Assembly: GCF_037911135.1 (NCBI RefSeq)
Contig: NZ_JBBLYU010000001.1
Span: 372,001-436,000, forward strand
DNA: 64,000 nucleotides
DNA from: Phaeobacter sp. A36a-5a
GTDB taxonomy: Bacteria; Pseudomonadota; Alphaproteobacteria; Rhodobacterales; Rhodobacteraceae
Direction: 5' to 3'
Below the pieces are notes generated by a model. It was not told the origin of the DNA. It was given only the letters and a program-made list of their open reading frames with translations, and made no database searches. Both the position numbers and the translations under genes were made by a program. Positions 52,493 through 61,743 of this stretch are shown here, one piece after another (within the stretch, counting starts at the first letter, position 1; each line of letters starts with the position of its first letter).

Positions 52493-53422
52493 ATGAGTCT
52501 TCTTCAGTCCATTCGCCGCCGTCTGGTCCGTCTTATTGCGGCTCAGCGGCAGGGCATGAGCCAGTTGTCGGGCCTGCCAGTCGCGGGCAGCGCAGTCATC
52601 TGTGGCAATGTAGCGGCGCTGGTGATTCTGGCGGTGCTCTGGGCTGGCAGCGCGACGCCTGCCCGGTCGCAGGAGGCGGGCAAGGTGACCCCGGCGCCCT
52701 TTCCTGAGTTTGAGGCCAAACGCGTGCGCCCGCCGAAACCGGGAACCAAGCAGCGGATTACCATCCAGATTGATCCGCCTGCCGCACCGGTTGCGGCGCC
52801 TGCCAGTGGCGGCGCGGTTCCGGCTGCTGCTGCGGACAACGGGCGCTACACCGGTTTCTGGCAGGACATCTCAGACAAGCTGGAGGACAGCGGGCCGGGG
52901 CGGCTGGCCAAGGCGCTGCGGGCGCTGGATGGCGACACCCCGGTTGCCGCCCCCCGGTTGCAGTTGATGCAGGACATTGCCAGCGCGCGGGGAGTGCAGA
53001 TCCTGACGGCCAGTGTCGGCACGGATGTGTCGCCCGCGCTGGTCCTGGCGGTGATCGCGGTGGAATCGGCAGGCCGGTCCGACGCGGTCAGCCGCGCCGG
53101 CGCGCAGGGGCTGATGCAGCTGATGCCGGACACCGCCGCACGTTTCGGCGTTGGCGACACGCTGGACAGCGCAGAGAATATCGCGGGCGGAGTGAAATAC
53201 CTGAACTGGCTGATGGGCGAATTCAACCGCGATCCGATTCTGGTTCTGGCGGGATATAACGCGGGCGAGGGCGCTGTGCGCAGCCATGCCGGGGTGCCGC
53301 CCTATGCCGAGACGCGCGATTACGTGCCCAAGGTGCTGGCGGCCTTTCAGGTGGCGCGGGGGCTTTGCATGACGCCGCCGGAGCTGATCACCGACGGCTG
53401 TGTCTTTCGCCGGATGAACTAG
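52493..53422 (+). CDS. Lytic transglycosylase (SLT domain)
   Basis: A 309-residue periplasmic peptidoglycan lyase. The N-terminal hydrophobic segment NVAALVILAVLWAGSA (~40-55) is a signal/anchor. A Pro/Ala-rich spacer follows. The SLT domain has the catalytic Glu in VLAVIAVESAGRSDAVS (~residue 190), then GAQGLMQLMP (~203-212) and LAGYNAGEGAV (~261-271). AAAGGAGAGG precedes the ATG. Lytic transglycosylases often open peptidoglycan for trans-envelope machines; its divergent position beside the tad genes suggests but does not prove that role. Confidence 0.88.
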   Translation: MSLLQSIRRRLVRLIAAQRQGMSQLSGLPVAGSAVICGNVAALVILAVLWAGSATPARSQEAGKVTPAPFPEFEAKRVRPPKPGTKQRITIQIDPPAAPVAAPASGGAVPAAAADNGRYTGFWQDISDKLEDSGPGRLAKALRALDGDTPVAAPRLQLMQDIASARGVQILTASVGTDVSPALVLAVIAVESAGRSDAVSRAGAQGLMQLMPDTAARFGVGDTLDSAENIAGGVKYLNWLMGEFNRDPILVLAGYNAGEGAVRSHAGVPPYAETRDYVPKVLAAFQVARGLCMTPPELITDGCVFRRMN

Positions 53423-53567
53423 CCGGATCCGATCCCGCCAAACTCTGCGCAGGTCAGGATCAATTTATCGAAAAATATTCGCGCTCTGCCGATGGGATCA
53501 TTATTCTGCCCGAATTGGCTGATTTATCGCGCCCGTATTCTACCTTGAGTTATTTCGGAGACAGGCA

Positions 53568-54059
53568 TTGGATTTAGGGATTGATCCGACGGCTTTGGCC
53601 GCGGGCTCGCATGTGGTGACGGGTAATATCATGATGTTCGGCACCATCGCATTTGTCGGTTTTTTCGGGCGACTGGTCTTTGTCGCCTTTGGTCCGGGGG
53701 TGGCGCAGGCCAATCCGCTCGGACATCTGTCCGGCTTTGGGCATATTCTGGTGGCAGTGGCGCTATTTGCCGGGGCGCTGCATCTGTCGGGCAAGACCGT
53801 CAAGGCGCAGGTCCTGTTCAAACGTCATCTGGTCGATCCGGTCATCGTCACCCTGCTGGGGTGGGACAGCTGCGATCCGCAGGGGGAGGCCTATTGTGTC
53901 ATGGTGTTTGAAGATGGCCGCGAGATGAGCGTCAACTGGCATGACACGCGAGTTCATATGTATGAGCTGCTGAACCCTGTGGAGCTGCCGCTGTGGTCGT
54001 CGCTGCGGCCGCGCGAACGCCCGGAGGCGGGCACCACAGAAGCGCCAGTCGGCGTCTGA
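53568..54059 (+). CDS. Two-span membrane protein of unknown function
   Basis: A 163-residue protein with hydrophobic segments at about residues 22-44 (MMFGTIAFVGFFGRLVFVAF) and 52-72 (GFGHILVAVALFAGALHL), then a soluble C-terminal domain with two Cys (GWDSCDPQGEAYC). The TTG at 53568 has GGAG seven bases upstream. I do not recognise the family. It is convergent with scoB; a strong hairpin separates them. Confidence 0.6.
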   Translation: MDLGIDPTALAAGSHVVTGNIMMFGTIAFVGFFGRLVFVAFGPGVAQANPLGHLSGFGHILVAVALFAGALHLSGKTVKAQVLFKRHLVDPVIVTLLGWDSCDPQGEAYCVMVFEDGREMSVNWHDTRVHMYELLNPVELPLWSSLRPRERPEAGTTEAPVGV

Positions 54060-54063
54060 AACC

Positions 54064-54096
54064 AGACGGCCCGCCAGCGGAACTGGCGGGCCGTCT
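54064..54096. terminator. Perfect 14-bp hairpin between convergent genes
   Basis: AGACGGCCCGCCAG and CTGGCGGGCCGTCT pair perfectly around CGGAA. No long U-run follows on either strand, but the position between two convergent stops supports terminator function for both genes. Confidence 0.7.
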
Positions 54097-54130
54097 CATT
54101 CTATATGCTTTGGAACCAGCTTTGCGGCGA

Positions 54131-54760
54131 TCAGTTGACGATGGTCGCCTCGGTGGCGGCGCGCAGCTCTTCCTCGCTGACGCCCTCGGCGGTCTCGACG
54201 ATCTTCAGGCCACCCTCGACCACATCCAGCACGCCGAGATTGGTGATGATGCGGTCGACCACGCCCTTGCCGGTCAGCGGCAGGGTACATGCTTTCAGAA
54301 CCTTGCTGTCGCCATGTTTGTTGGTGTGGTCCATCACCACCACCACACGGCCGACGCCTGCGACCAGATCCATCGCGCCGCCCATGCCCTTCACCAGCTT
54401 GCCGGGGATCATCCAGTTCGCCAGATCGCCGTTTTCGGCCACTTCCATCGCACCAAGGATCGCCATGGCGATTTTGCCGCCACGGATCATCGCAAAGCTC
54501 TGTGCCGAGTCGAAATAGGCGGTCTGCGGCAGTTCGGTGATGGTCTGCTTGCCGGCGTTGATCAGGTCGGCGTCCTCCTCGCCCTCAACCGGGAAGGGGC
54601 CCATACCCAACATGCCGTTTTCCGATTGCAGCGTCACGTTGACGCCTTCGGGGATGTGGTTGCTGACCAGCGTCGGAATGCCGATGCCGAGGTTCACATA
54701 CCAGCCGTCCTGCAGCTCCTGTGCCGCGCGGGCGGCCATTTGATTGCGGTCCCATGCCAT
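54131..54760 (-). CDS. scoB: 3-oxoacid CoA-transferase subunit B
   Basis: A 209-residue beta subunit of a succinyl-CoA:3-ketoacid (or acetate/acetoacetate) CoA-transferase. The catalytic glutamate lies in the [10 protein letters not shown] motif (~residues 50-59). The GGAMDLVAG segment is also typical. With subunit A it transfers CoA to acetoacetate for ketone body or polyhydroxybutyrate turnover. 12 bp separate it from scoA upstream. Confidence 0.92.
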   Translation of the reverse strand: MAWDRNQMAARAAQELQDGWYVNLGIGIPTLVSNHIPEGVNVTLQSENGMLGMGPFPVEGEEDADLINAGKQTITELPQTAYFDSAQSFAMIRGGKIAMAILGAMEVAENGDLANWMIPGKLVKGMGGAMDLVAGVGRVVVVMDHTNKHGDSKVLKACTLPLTGKGVVDRIITNLGVLDVVEGGLKIVETAEGVSEEELRAATEATIVN

Positions 54761-54772
54761 GTCGCGGTCTCC

Positions 54773-55498
54773 TTACTTTGCTGCCGGGCGCGTGGTGCGC
54801 TGTTCGATGCGTTTCTCGTGATCGCCCTGAATGATGCGGTGCACATAGATGCCGGGCAGGTGGATCGAATCCGGGTCAAGGCTGCCGGTGGGGACGATTT
54901 CCTCAACCTCGGCCACGCAGATCTTACCGCAGGTGGCGGCGGGCGCGTTGAAGTTGCGGGCGGTTTTGCGGAACACCAGGTTGCCGGTCTCGTCCGCTTT
55001 CCAGGCCTTGACGATGGCGAGGTCGGCAAAGATGCCTTCCTCCATGATGTAATCCTCCATCGCGCCATCGGGGCCGGTGGGGAACTGCTTTTCCAGCTTG
55101 CCCTCGGCAATCACGGTGCCGACGCCGGTCTTGGTGAAGAAACCGGGGATGCCCGCGCCGCCGGCGCGCATACGTTCGGCCAGCGTGCCTTGCGGGTTGA
55201 ACTCCAGCTCCAGCTCGCCGCTGAGATACTGGCGCATGAATTCGGCGTTTTCCCCCACGTAGGAGGAGATCATCTTTTTCACCTGTCGGGTCTGCAAAAG
55301 GATGCCAATGCCGAAATCATCGACGCCGGCGTTGTTGGAGGCAAAGGTCAGATCCTTGGTGCCCGCATCCTTGATCGCCTGCAACAGCAGTTCCGGAATA
55401 CCGCAGAGCCCGAACCCGCCTGCGGCGATGAACATGCCATCGTGCAGAACACCGTCCAGCGCTTCGGCAGCGTTGGAATAAACCTTCTTCATATCCAT
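54773..55498 (-). CDS. scoA: 3-oxoacid CoA-transferase subunit A
   Basis: A 241-residue alpha subunit. The family opens with MKKVYSNAAEALDGVLHDGM and contains the CoA-transferase glycine motif AAGGFGLCGIPELL (~residues 27-40) and the SNNAGVDDFGIG loop. It pairs with scoB in a two-gene operon. The exact acyl donor (succinyl-CoA versus acetyl-CoA) cannot be read from sequence. Confidence 0.92.
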   Translation of the reverse strand: MDMKKVYSNAAEALDGVLHDGMFIAAGGFGLCGIPELLLQAIKDAGTKDLTFASNNAGVDDFGIGILLQTRQVKKMISSYVGENAEFMRQYLSGELELEFNPQGTLAERMRAGGAGIPGFFTKTGVGTVIAEGKLEKQFPTGPDGAMEDYIMEEGIFADLAIVKAWKADETGNLVFRKTARNFNAPAATCGKICVAEVEEIVPTGSLDPDSIHLPGIYVHRIIQGDHEKRIEQRTTRPAAK

Positions 55499-55797
55499 CT
55501 CCCTTGATCATCAGCCAGGTTGGCAAAGTTCTGACCTCCGCCGCAGGCAGAGTCAACGATACGGAGAAAGACAGGTATTTCTACGGAGCGGCCCGCGCCA
55601 CGGGCCGCCCGGCGCTGCCGACGCCAGCGGCGCTATGCCCAACGGGTCGAGGTCCGTCGTCAGACGGGGCTGACCGGGCGGGAGCAGTTGCGATCGGGCC
55701 TTGGCGCCAGACCGGGCCGACCGGGGGCGCTGATGGCCGCCGCAACAATGGTCGGGCGGCTGCAACAGGATCCCGATCCGGGCACCGGCGGAAAGGG
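55499..55797. other. GC-rich intergenic stretch between topA and scoA
   Basis: About 300 bp with no gene I can support. Open frames on both strands run from it into the reverse complement of the topA lysine-rich tail and look like composition artefacts. It includes GCGGCCCGCGCCACGGGCCGC-like inverted sequence near 55585-55606 that may form a hairpin. The scoA promoter should lie in its 5' part. Confidence 0.4.
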
Positions 55798-58485
55798 TCA
55801 GCCTTCGTCGCTGCTGGCTTCGGCGGCTTTCTTCTTGGTGGTCTTTTTGGACGTGGTTTTCTTCGCGGTGGTCTTCTTTGCCGCCGCTTTCTTGGCCGGA
55901 GCCTTTTTCGTGGCACCGGATTTGCCGACCTTCTCGCTGATCAGCTGCAGCGCCATCTCGACCGTCACATCCTTGGGCTCGACATCCTTCGGGAGGGTCG
56001 CATTGACCTTCTCCCATTTGACATATGGCCCGTAGCGCCCGTCCATGATGCTGATGGCGCCGCCGCTTTCCGGGTGCTCGCCAAGCTCCTTCAGCGCCTT
56101 GGCTGCGGCGCGACGGCCGCGACCGGGGTTGGCGCGCTTTTCCGCCAGCATTTCAACCGCGCGGTTCATACCGATCTCAAAAACATCGAGTGTCTCCTTG
56201 AGATTGACATAGACCGGCTTGTCCTCATCCGGTTTCTGATGCGCGATATAGGGGCCAAAGCGGCCCAGATTGGCCTGAATCACGCCGCCTTCGGGATGTT
56301 GGCCAACCTCGCGGGGCAGGGTCAGCAGGGTCACCGCCTGTTCCAGCCCGATCTCATTCGGGCCCCAGCCCGGCAGGAAGTCGCGCCCCTGTTTGGGCAG
56401 CGACGAACGCGGCGGCTTCTTGTTCTCAGGCGTCGCCTCGCCGCGCTGCACATAAGGCCCGAAGCGGCCGGATTTCAGGTGGATCTCATCACCGTCGTCT
56501 TCGCCCAGGATCCGCTCATAGCCTTCGGCACCCTCGCCGGAGATCGGGCGGGTGTAGTTGCATTCGGGATAATTGCCGCAGCCGACAAAGCCGCCGGTGC
56601 GCGAGGTCTTGAGGTGCAGCTGGCCCGCGCCGCATTTGGGGCAGATACGCGGATCGCCGCCATCCTCACGCGGGGGATAAAGCTGCGGCGCAAGTGCTGC
56701 GTCCAGCACATCCAGCACCTCGGTGATGCGCAGATCTGAGGTTTCGGCAATGGCTGCCGAGAAATCGCGCCAGAATTTGCCCAGAATATCCTTGTAATCG
56801 CGCTGGCCGGCGCTGACGTCATCCAGCTCGCCTTCCAGATTGGCGGTGAATTCATAGCCGACATAGGTGCGAAAGAAATTCAGCAGGAAGATGGTGACAA
56901 TCCGGCCCTTGTCTTCGGGGAACAGGCGGTTCTTGTCCTTGCGGACATATTCGCGGTCCTGAATCGTGGTGATGACAGACGCATAGGTGGAGGGGCGCCC
57001 GATCCCCAGCTCTTCCATGCGTTTGACCAATGTCGCCTCGGTGAAGCGCGGCGGTGGCTGGGTGTGGTGTTGCAGGCCCAGCACGGATTTGCTGTCGGAG
57101 AGGATGGCGGCACCGGTATCGGCCTTTTCCGCCTGTGGCCCCAGCGTGGGCGCGAACTTCAGCGCCTCTCCCTGCATGATCTGGGGCAGGCGCTTGTCGT
57201 CTTCGTCCACGACATCGTCGCGGCCCTCTTCATAGACCCGCAGGAACCCGTCAAACAGCATCACCTGACCGGTGGCACGCAGCACCACCTGCGCGTCCTT
57301 GGAGCCGATATCAACCGTGGTCCGCTCGAGACGTGCGCCTTCCATCTGGCAGGCGAGGGTCCGCTTCCAGATCAGGTCATAAAGCTTGCGCTGATCATCT
57401 TCGGAGACCTTCAGGCTCTTGGCATCGCGGCCCATCTCGGTGGGGCGGATACATTCATGAGCTTCCTGCGCGTTCTTGGCCTTGTTCTTGTAGATGCGTG
57501 GCGATGACGGCACATATTCGGCGCCGTAGCGTTTGGCGATTTCGGCGCGGGCCTCCTGCACGGCCTCGGGCGCCATGTCGATGCCGTCGGTTCGCATATA
57601 TGTAATGTAGCCTGCCTCATAGAGACGCTGTGCTGCATTCATGCACTGCTTGGCGCCCATGCCGAATTTGCGGCTGGCTTCCTGTTGCAGGGTCGAGGTC
57701 ATGAAAGGTGCGGAGGGGTTGCGGGAGGCGGGTTTAGCCTCGACCGACTGCACCACCATGTCGCGGCTGGCAACTGCCTGAACGGCGAGTTCGGCGGCGG
57801 TGGAATTGGCCAGGCTGTATTTGTCCAGCTTGTCGCCGCCCAGAACCGTCAGACGGGCTTCGAATTCCTGGCCGCGCGGCGTTGCTAGGCTCGCCTTTAC
57901 CGACCAGTATTCCTGCGGGTTGAAGGCTTCGATTTCCAGCTCGCGCTCAACGATCAGGCGCAGGCAGACCGACTGCACGCGCCCGGCAGAACGGGCACCG
58001 GGCAGCTTGCGCCATAGCACCGGCGACAGGTTGAAGCCGACAAGATAGTCCAGCGCGCGCCGCGCCAGATAGGCCTCGACCAGCGGCATATCCACCTGAC
58101 GGGGGTTCTTCATCGCCTCGGCGACCGCTTCCTTGGTGATCGCATTGAAGGTGACGCGGCTGACGGCGGTGTCCTTCTTGATCGAGCGGCGCTTGGTCAG
58201 CGCTTCCTGCAGGTGCCAGCTGATCGCCTCGCCTTCGCGATCGGGGTCGGTCGCGAGGATCAGGGCGTTGTCGTCTTTCAGCGCGTCGGCGATGGCCTTG
58301 ATGTGTTTGCGGCTGTCGGCGCCAACCTCCCAGGTCATCGCAAAATCATCGTCCGGTTCGACCGATCCATTCTTAGCAGGCAGGTCGCGCACATGTCCGT
58401 ATGAGGCCAGAACCGTGTAGTCTGAGCCAAGATACTTGTTGATTGTCTTGGCTTTAGCTGGGGATTCTACAACAACAACGGGCAT
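55798..58485 (-). CDS. topA: DNA topoisomerase I
   Basis: An 895-residue type IA topoisomerase that relaxes negative supercoils. The Toprim domain starts MPVVVVESPAKAKTINKYLG, with the acidic DPDREGEAISWHL motif (~residues 93-105). The active-site region has the Tyr in GYITYMRTDGIDM (~294-306). Zinc finger-type C-terminal repeats (CPKCGAGQLHLKTSRTGGFVGC) and Topo_C repeats (GRFGPYV; GRYGPYVKWEKV) follow. The last ~40 residues are a Lys/Ala/Thr tail. ATG 58485 is the family start. Confidence 0.96.
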   Translation of the reverse strand: MPVVVVESPAKAKTINKYLGSDYTVLASYGHVRDLPAKNGSVEPDDDFAMTWEVGADSRKHIKAIADALKDDNALILATDPDREGEAISWHLQEALTKRRSIKKDTAVSRVTFNAITKEAVAEAMKNPRQVDMPLVEAYLARRALDYLVGFNLSPVLWRKLPGARSAGRVQSVCLRLIVERELEIEAFNPQEYWSVKASLATPRGQEFEARLTVLGGDKLDKYSLANSTAAELAVQAVASRDMVVQSVEAKPASRNPSAPFMTSTLQQEASRKFGMGAKQCMNAAQRLYEAGYITYMRTDGIDMAPEAVQEARAEIAKRYGAEYVPSSPRIYKNKAKNAQEAHECIRPTEMGRDAKSLKVSEDDQRKLYDLIWKRTLACQMEGARLERTTVDIGSKDAQVVLRATGQVMLFDGFLRVYEEGRDDVVDEDDKRLPQIMQGEALKFAPTLGPQAEKADTGAAILSDSKSVLGLQHHTQPPPRFTEATLVKRMEELGIGRPSTYASVITTIQDREYVRKDKNRLFPEDKGRIVTIFLLNFFRTYVGYEFTANLEGELDDVSAGQRDYKDILGKFWRDFSAAIAETSDLRITEVLDVLDAALAPQLYPPREDGGDPRICPKCGAGQLHLKTSRTGGFVGCGNYPECNYTRPISGEGAEGYERILGEDDGDEIHLKSGRFGPYVQRGEATPENKKPPRSSLPKQGRDFLPGWGPNEIGLEQAVTLLTLPREVGQHPEGGVIQANLGRFGPYIAHQKPDEDKPVYVNLKETLDVFEIGMNRAVEMLAEKRANPGRGRRAAAKALKELGEHPESGGAISIMDGRYGPYVKWEKVNATLPKDVEPKDVTVEMALQLISEKVGKSGATKKAPAKKAAAKKTTAKKTTSKKTTKKKAAEASSDEG

Positions 58486-58598
58486 AAATTCGAAAACCTC
58501 TATGGGACGGGCTGCGGGCGCTCTATGGCGGGGCAACATGTGGGGTGCAAGGGGAGATTGTCAATCCGGCATCGAATGACCGGGGGCTGATGCGTCAA

Positions 58599-59837
58599 TC
58601 AGCGCTGGGGCTTGGGCGTGGCCGTGCTGTCTGACGTCGCATCGAAATCACTGCGAACCAGCATTCCGCCCGCCGCGCGGGCCACGGCGCCGGACAGCTC
58701 CAGATCGGTGAGCGCCGGTGCCAAATCACGCGAGGGGATCGCCAGATCGCGGACCAGTTGATCCTCCGCCGTCGGGGCGGGGCCGAGCCGGTCGAGGATC
58801 TGTTGGTGCAGCGCTGCGGTGTCGCGCAGATTGCGCCGCTCCTTCGGTGGTGGCGGCAGTTCGGTGAGGCGGGCACTGGCGGCAGCCTCCGGCGGTGGCA
58901 CCGGGCGATCCGACAGTTCCGCCACCACACGGTGCGACAGATCCATTGGCGGCAGCGCCTCGATCACGTCCTGCGCGTTGCGCACCAGCTGGGCGCCGTC
59001 GCGGATCAGCATGTTGCAGCCAGCCGCGCGGGCATCAAACGGATGGCCGGGCACGGCCAGCACGTCACGGCCCAGATCCAGCGCATCGCGCGCGGTGATC
59101 AAAGAGCCGGATTTGGCGGCCCCCTCGACCACCACCACGGCCTGCGCCGCCCCTGCGATAATGCGGTTGCGGGCCGGAAAATGCCGGGCTTTCGGCGACA
59201 TGCCCGGCGGGTGTTCGGAGATCATCAGCCCCTGTTCGGCAATATCCCCGGCGAGGCGGGTGTTTTCGGTCGGGTAGATGACATCAACACCACCTGCCAT
59301 CACGGCGCAGGTGCCGGTGCGCAGGGCCGCCATATGTGCGGCGGTGTCGATCCCGCGGGCCAGCCCGGAGATGATGCAATAGCCCGCTTCGCCCAGGTCC
59401 CGTGCCAGCGCGCGGGCCATGCGCACCCCAAGGGAGGAGGCGTTGCGGGCGCCGACGATGGCGATGGTGGGCTGGTGCAGCAGGGCCGGATCGCCAACAG
59501 CCCAGAGCAGGGGCGGGGCGTCGCGCAGCGCGGCCAGATGTGAGGGATAATTGGCCTCACCAAAGCACAAAAGCCGCGCATTGGCGGCTTCTGCGGCCTT
59601 GATTTCGGCGAGTGCCGCATCGACAGAGCATGTTTCATACCCTTTAATGCCAGCGGCGCGTGCCATTTCAGGCAACGCGGATAGCGCGTTCTGCGCTGAC
59701 CCATATTTCGCGAGGAGACGGTGAAACGTCACCGCGCCAACACGTCTTGAGCGCAACAGGCGGAGCCAGGAAATCCGAATATCTTCCGTGGTGGGTGGGA
59801 GTGGGGGGTGAGTGGAAGAATGTGCTTCTTCGGTCAT
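58599..59837 (-). CDS. dprA: DNA processing protein DprA
   Basis: A 412-residue protein that protects incoming single-stranded DNA and loads RecA in natural transformation. An N-terminal SAM-like region (~20-75) precedes the Rossmann fold with IVGARNASSLGVRMARALA (~125-143), SGLARGIDTAAH (~157-168) and GGVDVIYPTEN (~182-192). A C-terminal winged-helix (DML1-like) domain occupies ~350-400. It is followed by topA on the same strand, a frequent dprA-topA neighbourhood. Confidence 0.94.
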   Translation of the reverse strand: MTEEAHSSTHPPLPPTTEDIRISWLRLLRSRRVGAVTFHRLLAKYGSAQNALSALPEMARAAGIKGYETCSVDAALAEIKAAEAANARLLCFGEANYPSHLAALRDAPPLLWAVGDPALLHQPTIAIVGARNASSLGVRMARALARDLGEAGYCIISGLARGIDTAAHMAALRTGTCAVMAGGVDVIYPTENTRLAGDIAEQGLMISEHPPGMSPKARHFPARNRIIAGAAQAVVVVEGAAKSGSLITARDALDLGRDVLAVPGHPFDARAAGCNMLIRDGAQLVRNAQDVIEALPPMDLSHRVVAELSDRPVPPPEAAASARLTELPPPPKERRNLRDTAALHQQILDRLGPAPTAEDQLVRDLAIPSRDLAPALTDLELSGAVARAAGGMLVRSDFDATSDSTATPKPQR

Positions 59838-60122
59838 CCTGCGCTCCGCCTTGTTGCAAGACTATGATTAGCTCTTGAGTGGTTAACAGGTGATGAACAT
59901 AGAGAATTAAAGGCAATATTTTTAAAAAACTCAATTCTAACACGTTCTACTGCAAGTAAAATTTCGCAACCTTTGGGCGTTTGACCGTGCTGCGGGGGGC
60001 CTTGCAGGGCCGCTGTGAGACTGCTGCAAATCGTAAAATCAACGAAAAATGCCGCCGAGTCGGTTGGTTAGCGACACGGCGGCGATTCTGATCTTAGGTC
60101 TGATGCGTATGGGGGGATGAGG
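59838..60122. other. Intergenic region dprA / tldD
   Basis: 285 bp. The part at 59870-59950 is strongly AT-rich and probably carries the dprA promoter (minus strand); the tldD terminator lies at 60044-60083. No gene or tRNA is seen. Confidence 0.5.
60044..60083 (-). terminator. Intrinsic terminator after tldD
   Basis: On the minus strand GCCGCCG-T-GTCG pairs with CGAC-T-CGGCGGC (one T-T mismatch) and is followed by ATTTTTCG. It lies 40 bp after the tldD stop. Confidence 0.85.
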
Positions 60123-61544
60123 TCAGGTGGCGGAACCGCCAACGGTCAGCCCGCCCATCAGGACTGTGGGTTGCCCCACGCCGACCGGCACCCATTGCCC
60201 CTGCTTGCCGCAATTGCCCATGCCGGGGTCCAGCGCCATGTCATTGCCAAGCGCGCGGATCTTGTTCAGGGCCGTGGCGCCATCGCCGATCAGGGTTGCC
60301 CCCTTCACCGGTGCGCCGACCTTGCCGTCCTTCACCCGGTAGGCCTCGGTGCAGGAGAAGACGAATTTGCCATTGGTGATGTCCACCTGACCGCCGCCAA
60401 AGCCGACAGCCCAGATGCCATCCTTGATGGAGGCCACCAGATCGTCCGGGTTGGCATCGCCGCCCAGCATATAGGTGTTGGTCATCCGTGGCATCGGCGC
60501 ATGGGCATAGCTCTGACGGCGCCCGTTGCCGGTGCTCTCCACCCCCATCAGCCGGGCGTTCTGTCGGTCCTGCATAAAGCCGACCAGCTTGCCGTCCTCG
60601 ATCAGGGTGGTTTTCTGGCTGGGGGTGCCTTCGTCATCAATGGTGATGGAGCCGCGTCGGTCCGGGATGGTGCCGTCATCCAACACGGTCACGCCCTTGG
60701 CCGCGATCTGCTGGCCCATCAGACCTGCGAAGGCCGAAGAGCCCTTGCGGTTGAAATCGCCTTCCAGCCCATGGCCGATGGCCTCATGCAGGAGGATACC
60801 GGGCCAGCCGGGGCCAAGCACCACATCCATTTCCCCGGCCGGGGCGGGCACCGCCTCAAGGTTCACGCAGGCAATACGCAGCGCCTCGCGGACCTTGGCC
60901 TGCCAGTCTGCGGGCGCGACCAGACCATCCAGCCCGACGCGGCCACCGCCACCGGCAGAGCCGCTTTCGCGTCGACCGTCCTGTTCCACGATCACCGAGA
61001 CATTGAGCCGGGTCATTGGGCGCACGTCCCGCACCCGGGTGCCATCGGCGCGCAGGATCTCCACCTCCTGAAGCGAAGCCGCCAGCGCGGCAGAGACCTG
61101 CACCACGCGCGAGTCCTGATCGCGGGCAAAGGCGTCGATCTCGCGCAGCGTCTCTACCTTTACGGCAAAGGGCATAGCGCCAATCGGATCATCCTCAGTA
61201 TAAAGTCTGGTGTTGGTGCGCACCGGCGGCGGGGCCATGGTGCCGCCGCCATCGCCCACGGCGAGCCGTGCGGTCTCGGCCGCGCGCTTCAGACCGGAGA
61301 TCGAGACATCGGTGGAATGGGCATAACCGGCCACCTCGCCATTGACGGCGCGCAGTCCGAACCCCTCGGCAGCGTCATAGCTGGCGTTGCGCAGCCGCCC
61401 ATCGTCGAACACCAGCGCCTCCGACTTGCGCCGTTCGACGAAAATCTCGCCATCATCGGCCCCCGCGAGCGCCTGACGCAGCACCCCCAGGGCCTCGTCC
61501 TCGGGCAGGGTGGTTTCAAACGGGCGGAAGGCTGCGGTATCCAT
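60123..61544 (-). CDS. tldD: Metalloprotease TldD
   Basis: A 473-residue TldD/PmbA family zinc protease. The metal motif HEAIGHGLEGD (HExxxH; ~residue 253) is intact, and the C-terminal half has the family segments GNGRRQSYAHAPMPRMTNTY and FSCTEAYRVKDGKVGAPVKGATLIG (in outline). TldD acts with TldE/PmbA on unfolded or modified peptides; the partner gene is not in the window. Start ATG 61544; a perfect FNR-type box lies 19 bp upstream of it. Confidence 0.93.
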   Translation of the reverse strand: MDTAAFRPFETTLPEDEALGVLRQALAGADDGEIFVERRKSEALVFDDGRLRNASYDAAEGFGLRAVNGEVAGYAHSTDVSISGLKRAAETARLAVGDGGGTMAPPPVRTNTRLYTEDDPIGAMPFAVKVETLREIDAFARDQDSRVVQVSAALAASLQEVEILRADGTRVRDVRPMTRLNVSVIVEQDGRRESGSAGGGGRVGLDGLVAPADWQAKVREALRIACVNLEAVPAPAGEMDVVLGPGWPGILLHEAIGHGLEGDFNRKGSSAFAGLMGQQIAAKGVTVLDDGTIPDRRGSITIDDEGTPSQKTTLIEDGKLVGFMQDRQNARLMGVESTGNGRRQSYAHAPMPRMTNTYMLGGDANPDDLVASIKDGIWAVGFGGGQVDITNGKFVFSCTEAYRVKDGKVGAPVKGATLIGDGATALNKIRALGNDMALDPGMGNCGKQGQWVPVGVGQPTVLMGGLTVGGSAT

Positions 61545-61562
61545 GGTTTGACCTCGGTTTTT

Positions 61563-61576
61563 TTGATCTAAATCAA
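61563..61576. promoter_or_regulatory. Perfect FNR/FnrL box between tldD and ctaC
   Basis: TTGATCTAAATCAA matches TTGAT-N4-ATCAA at all ten positions. It lies 19 bp before the tldD ATG and 167 bp before the cytochrome oxidase gene ctaC. An FnrL site here would fit oxygen-dependent control of the aa3 oxidase, or repression of tldD by position. Confidence 0.75.
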
Positions 61577-61713
61577 GAAAGCGACGCTTTGACGCGAGCA
61601 TTCCTCTTTAACTGCACGATGGAATATGATTTTTAGCAGCGTCAAAGACAACGGGTCCGGCGCGTTTTGTGGAATCAAACTTCCGACATAGGACGTCGGC
61701 GCAGGAATAACTC

Positions 61714-61736
61714 GATCAACCGATCAACTGATCAGG
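61714..61736 (+). repeat. Three tandem GATCA-A/G-C/G repeats over the ctaC ribosome site
   Basis: GATCAAC, GATCAAC and GATCAGG occur at exact 8-bp spacing, ending at the AGGA that serves as ribosome-binding site for ctaC (ATG 61744). Confidence 0.6.
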
Positions 61737-61743
61737 ACATGAC

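Noticed and set aside
55553-56017. Separate small gene between scoA and topA
   Set aside because: The frame is mostly the out-of-frame complement or shift of the topA lysine tail and lacks a plausible start.
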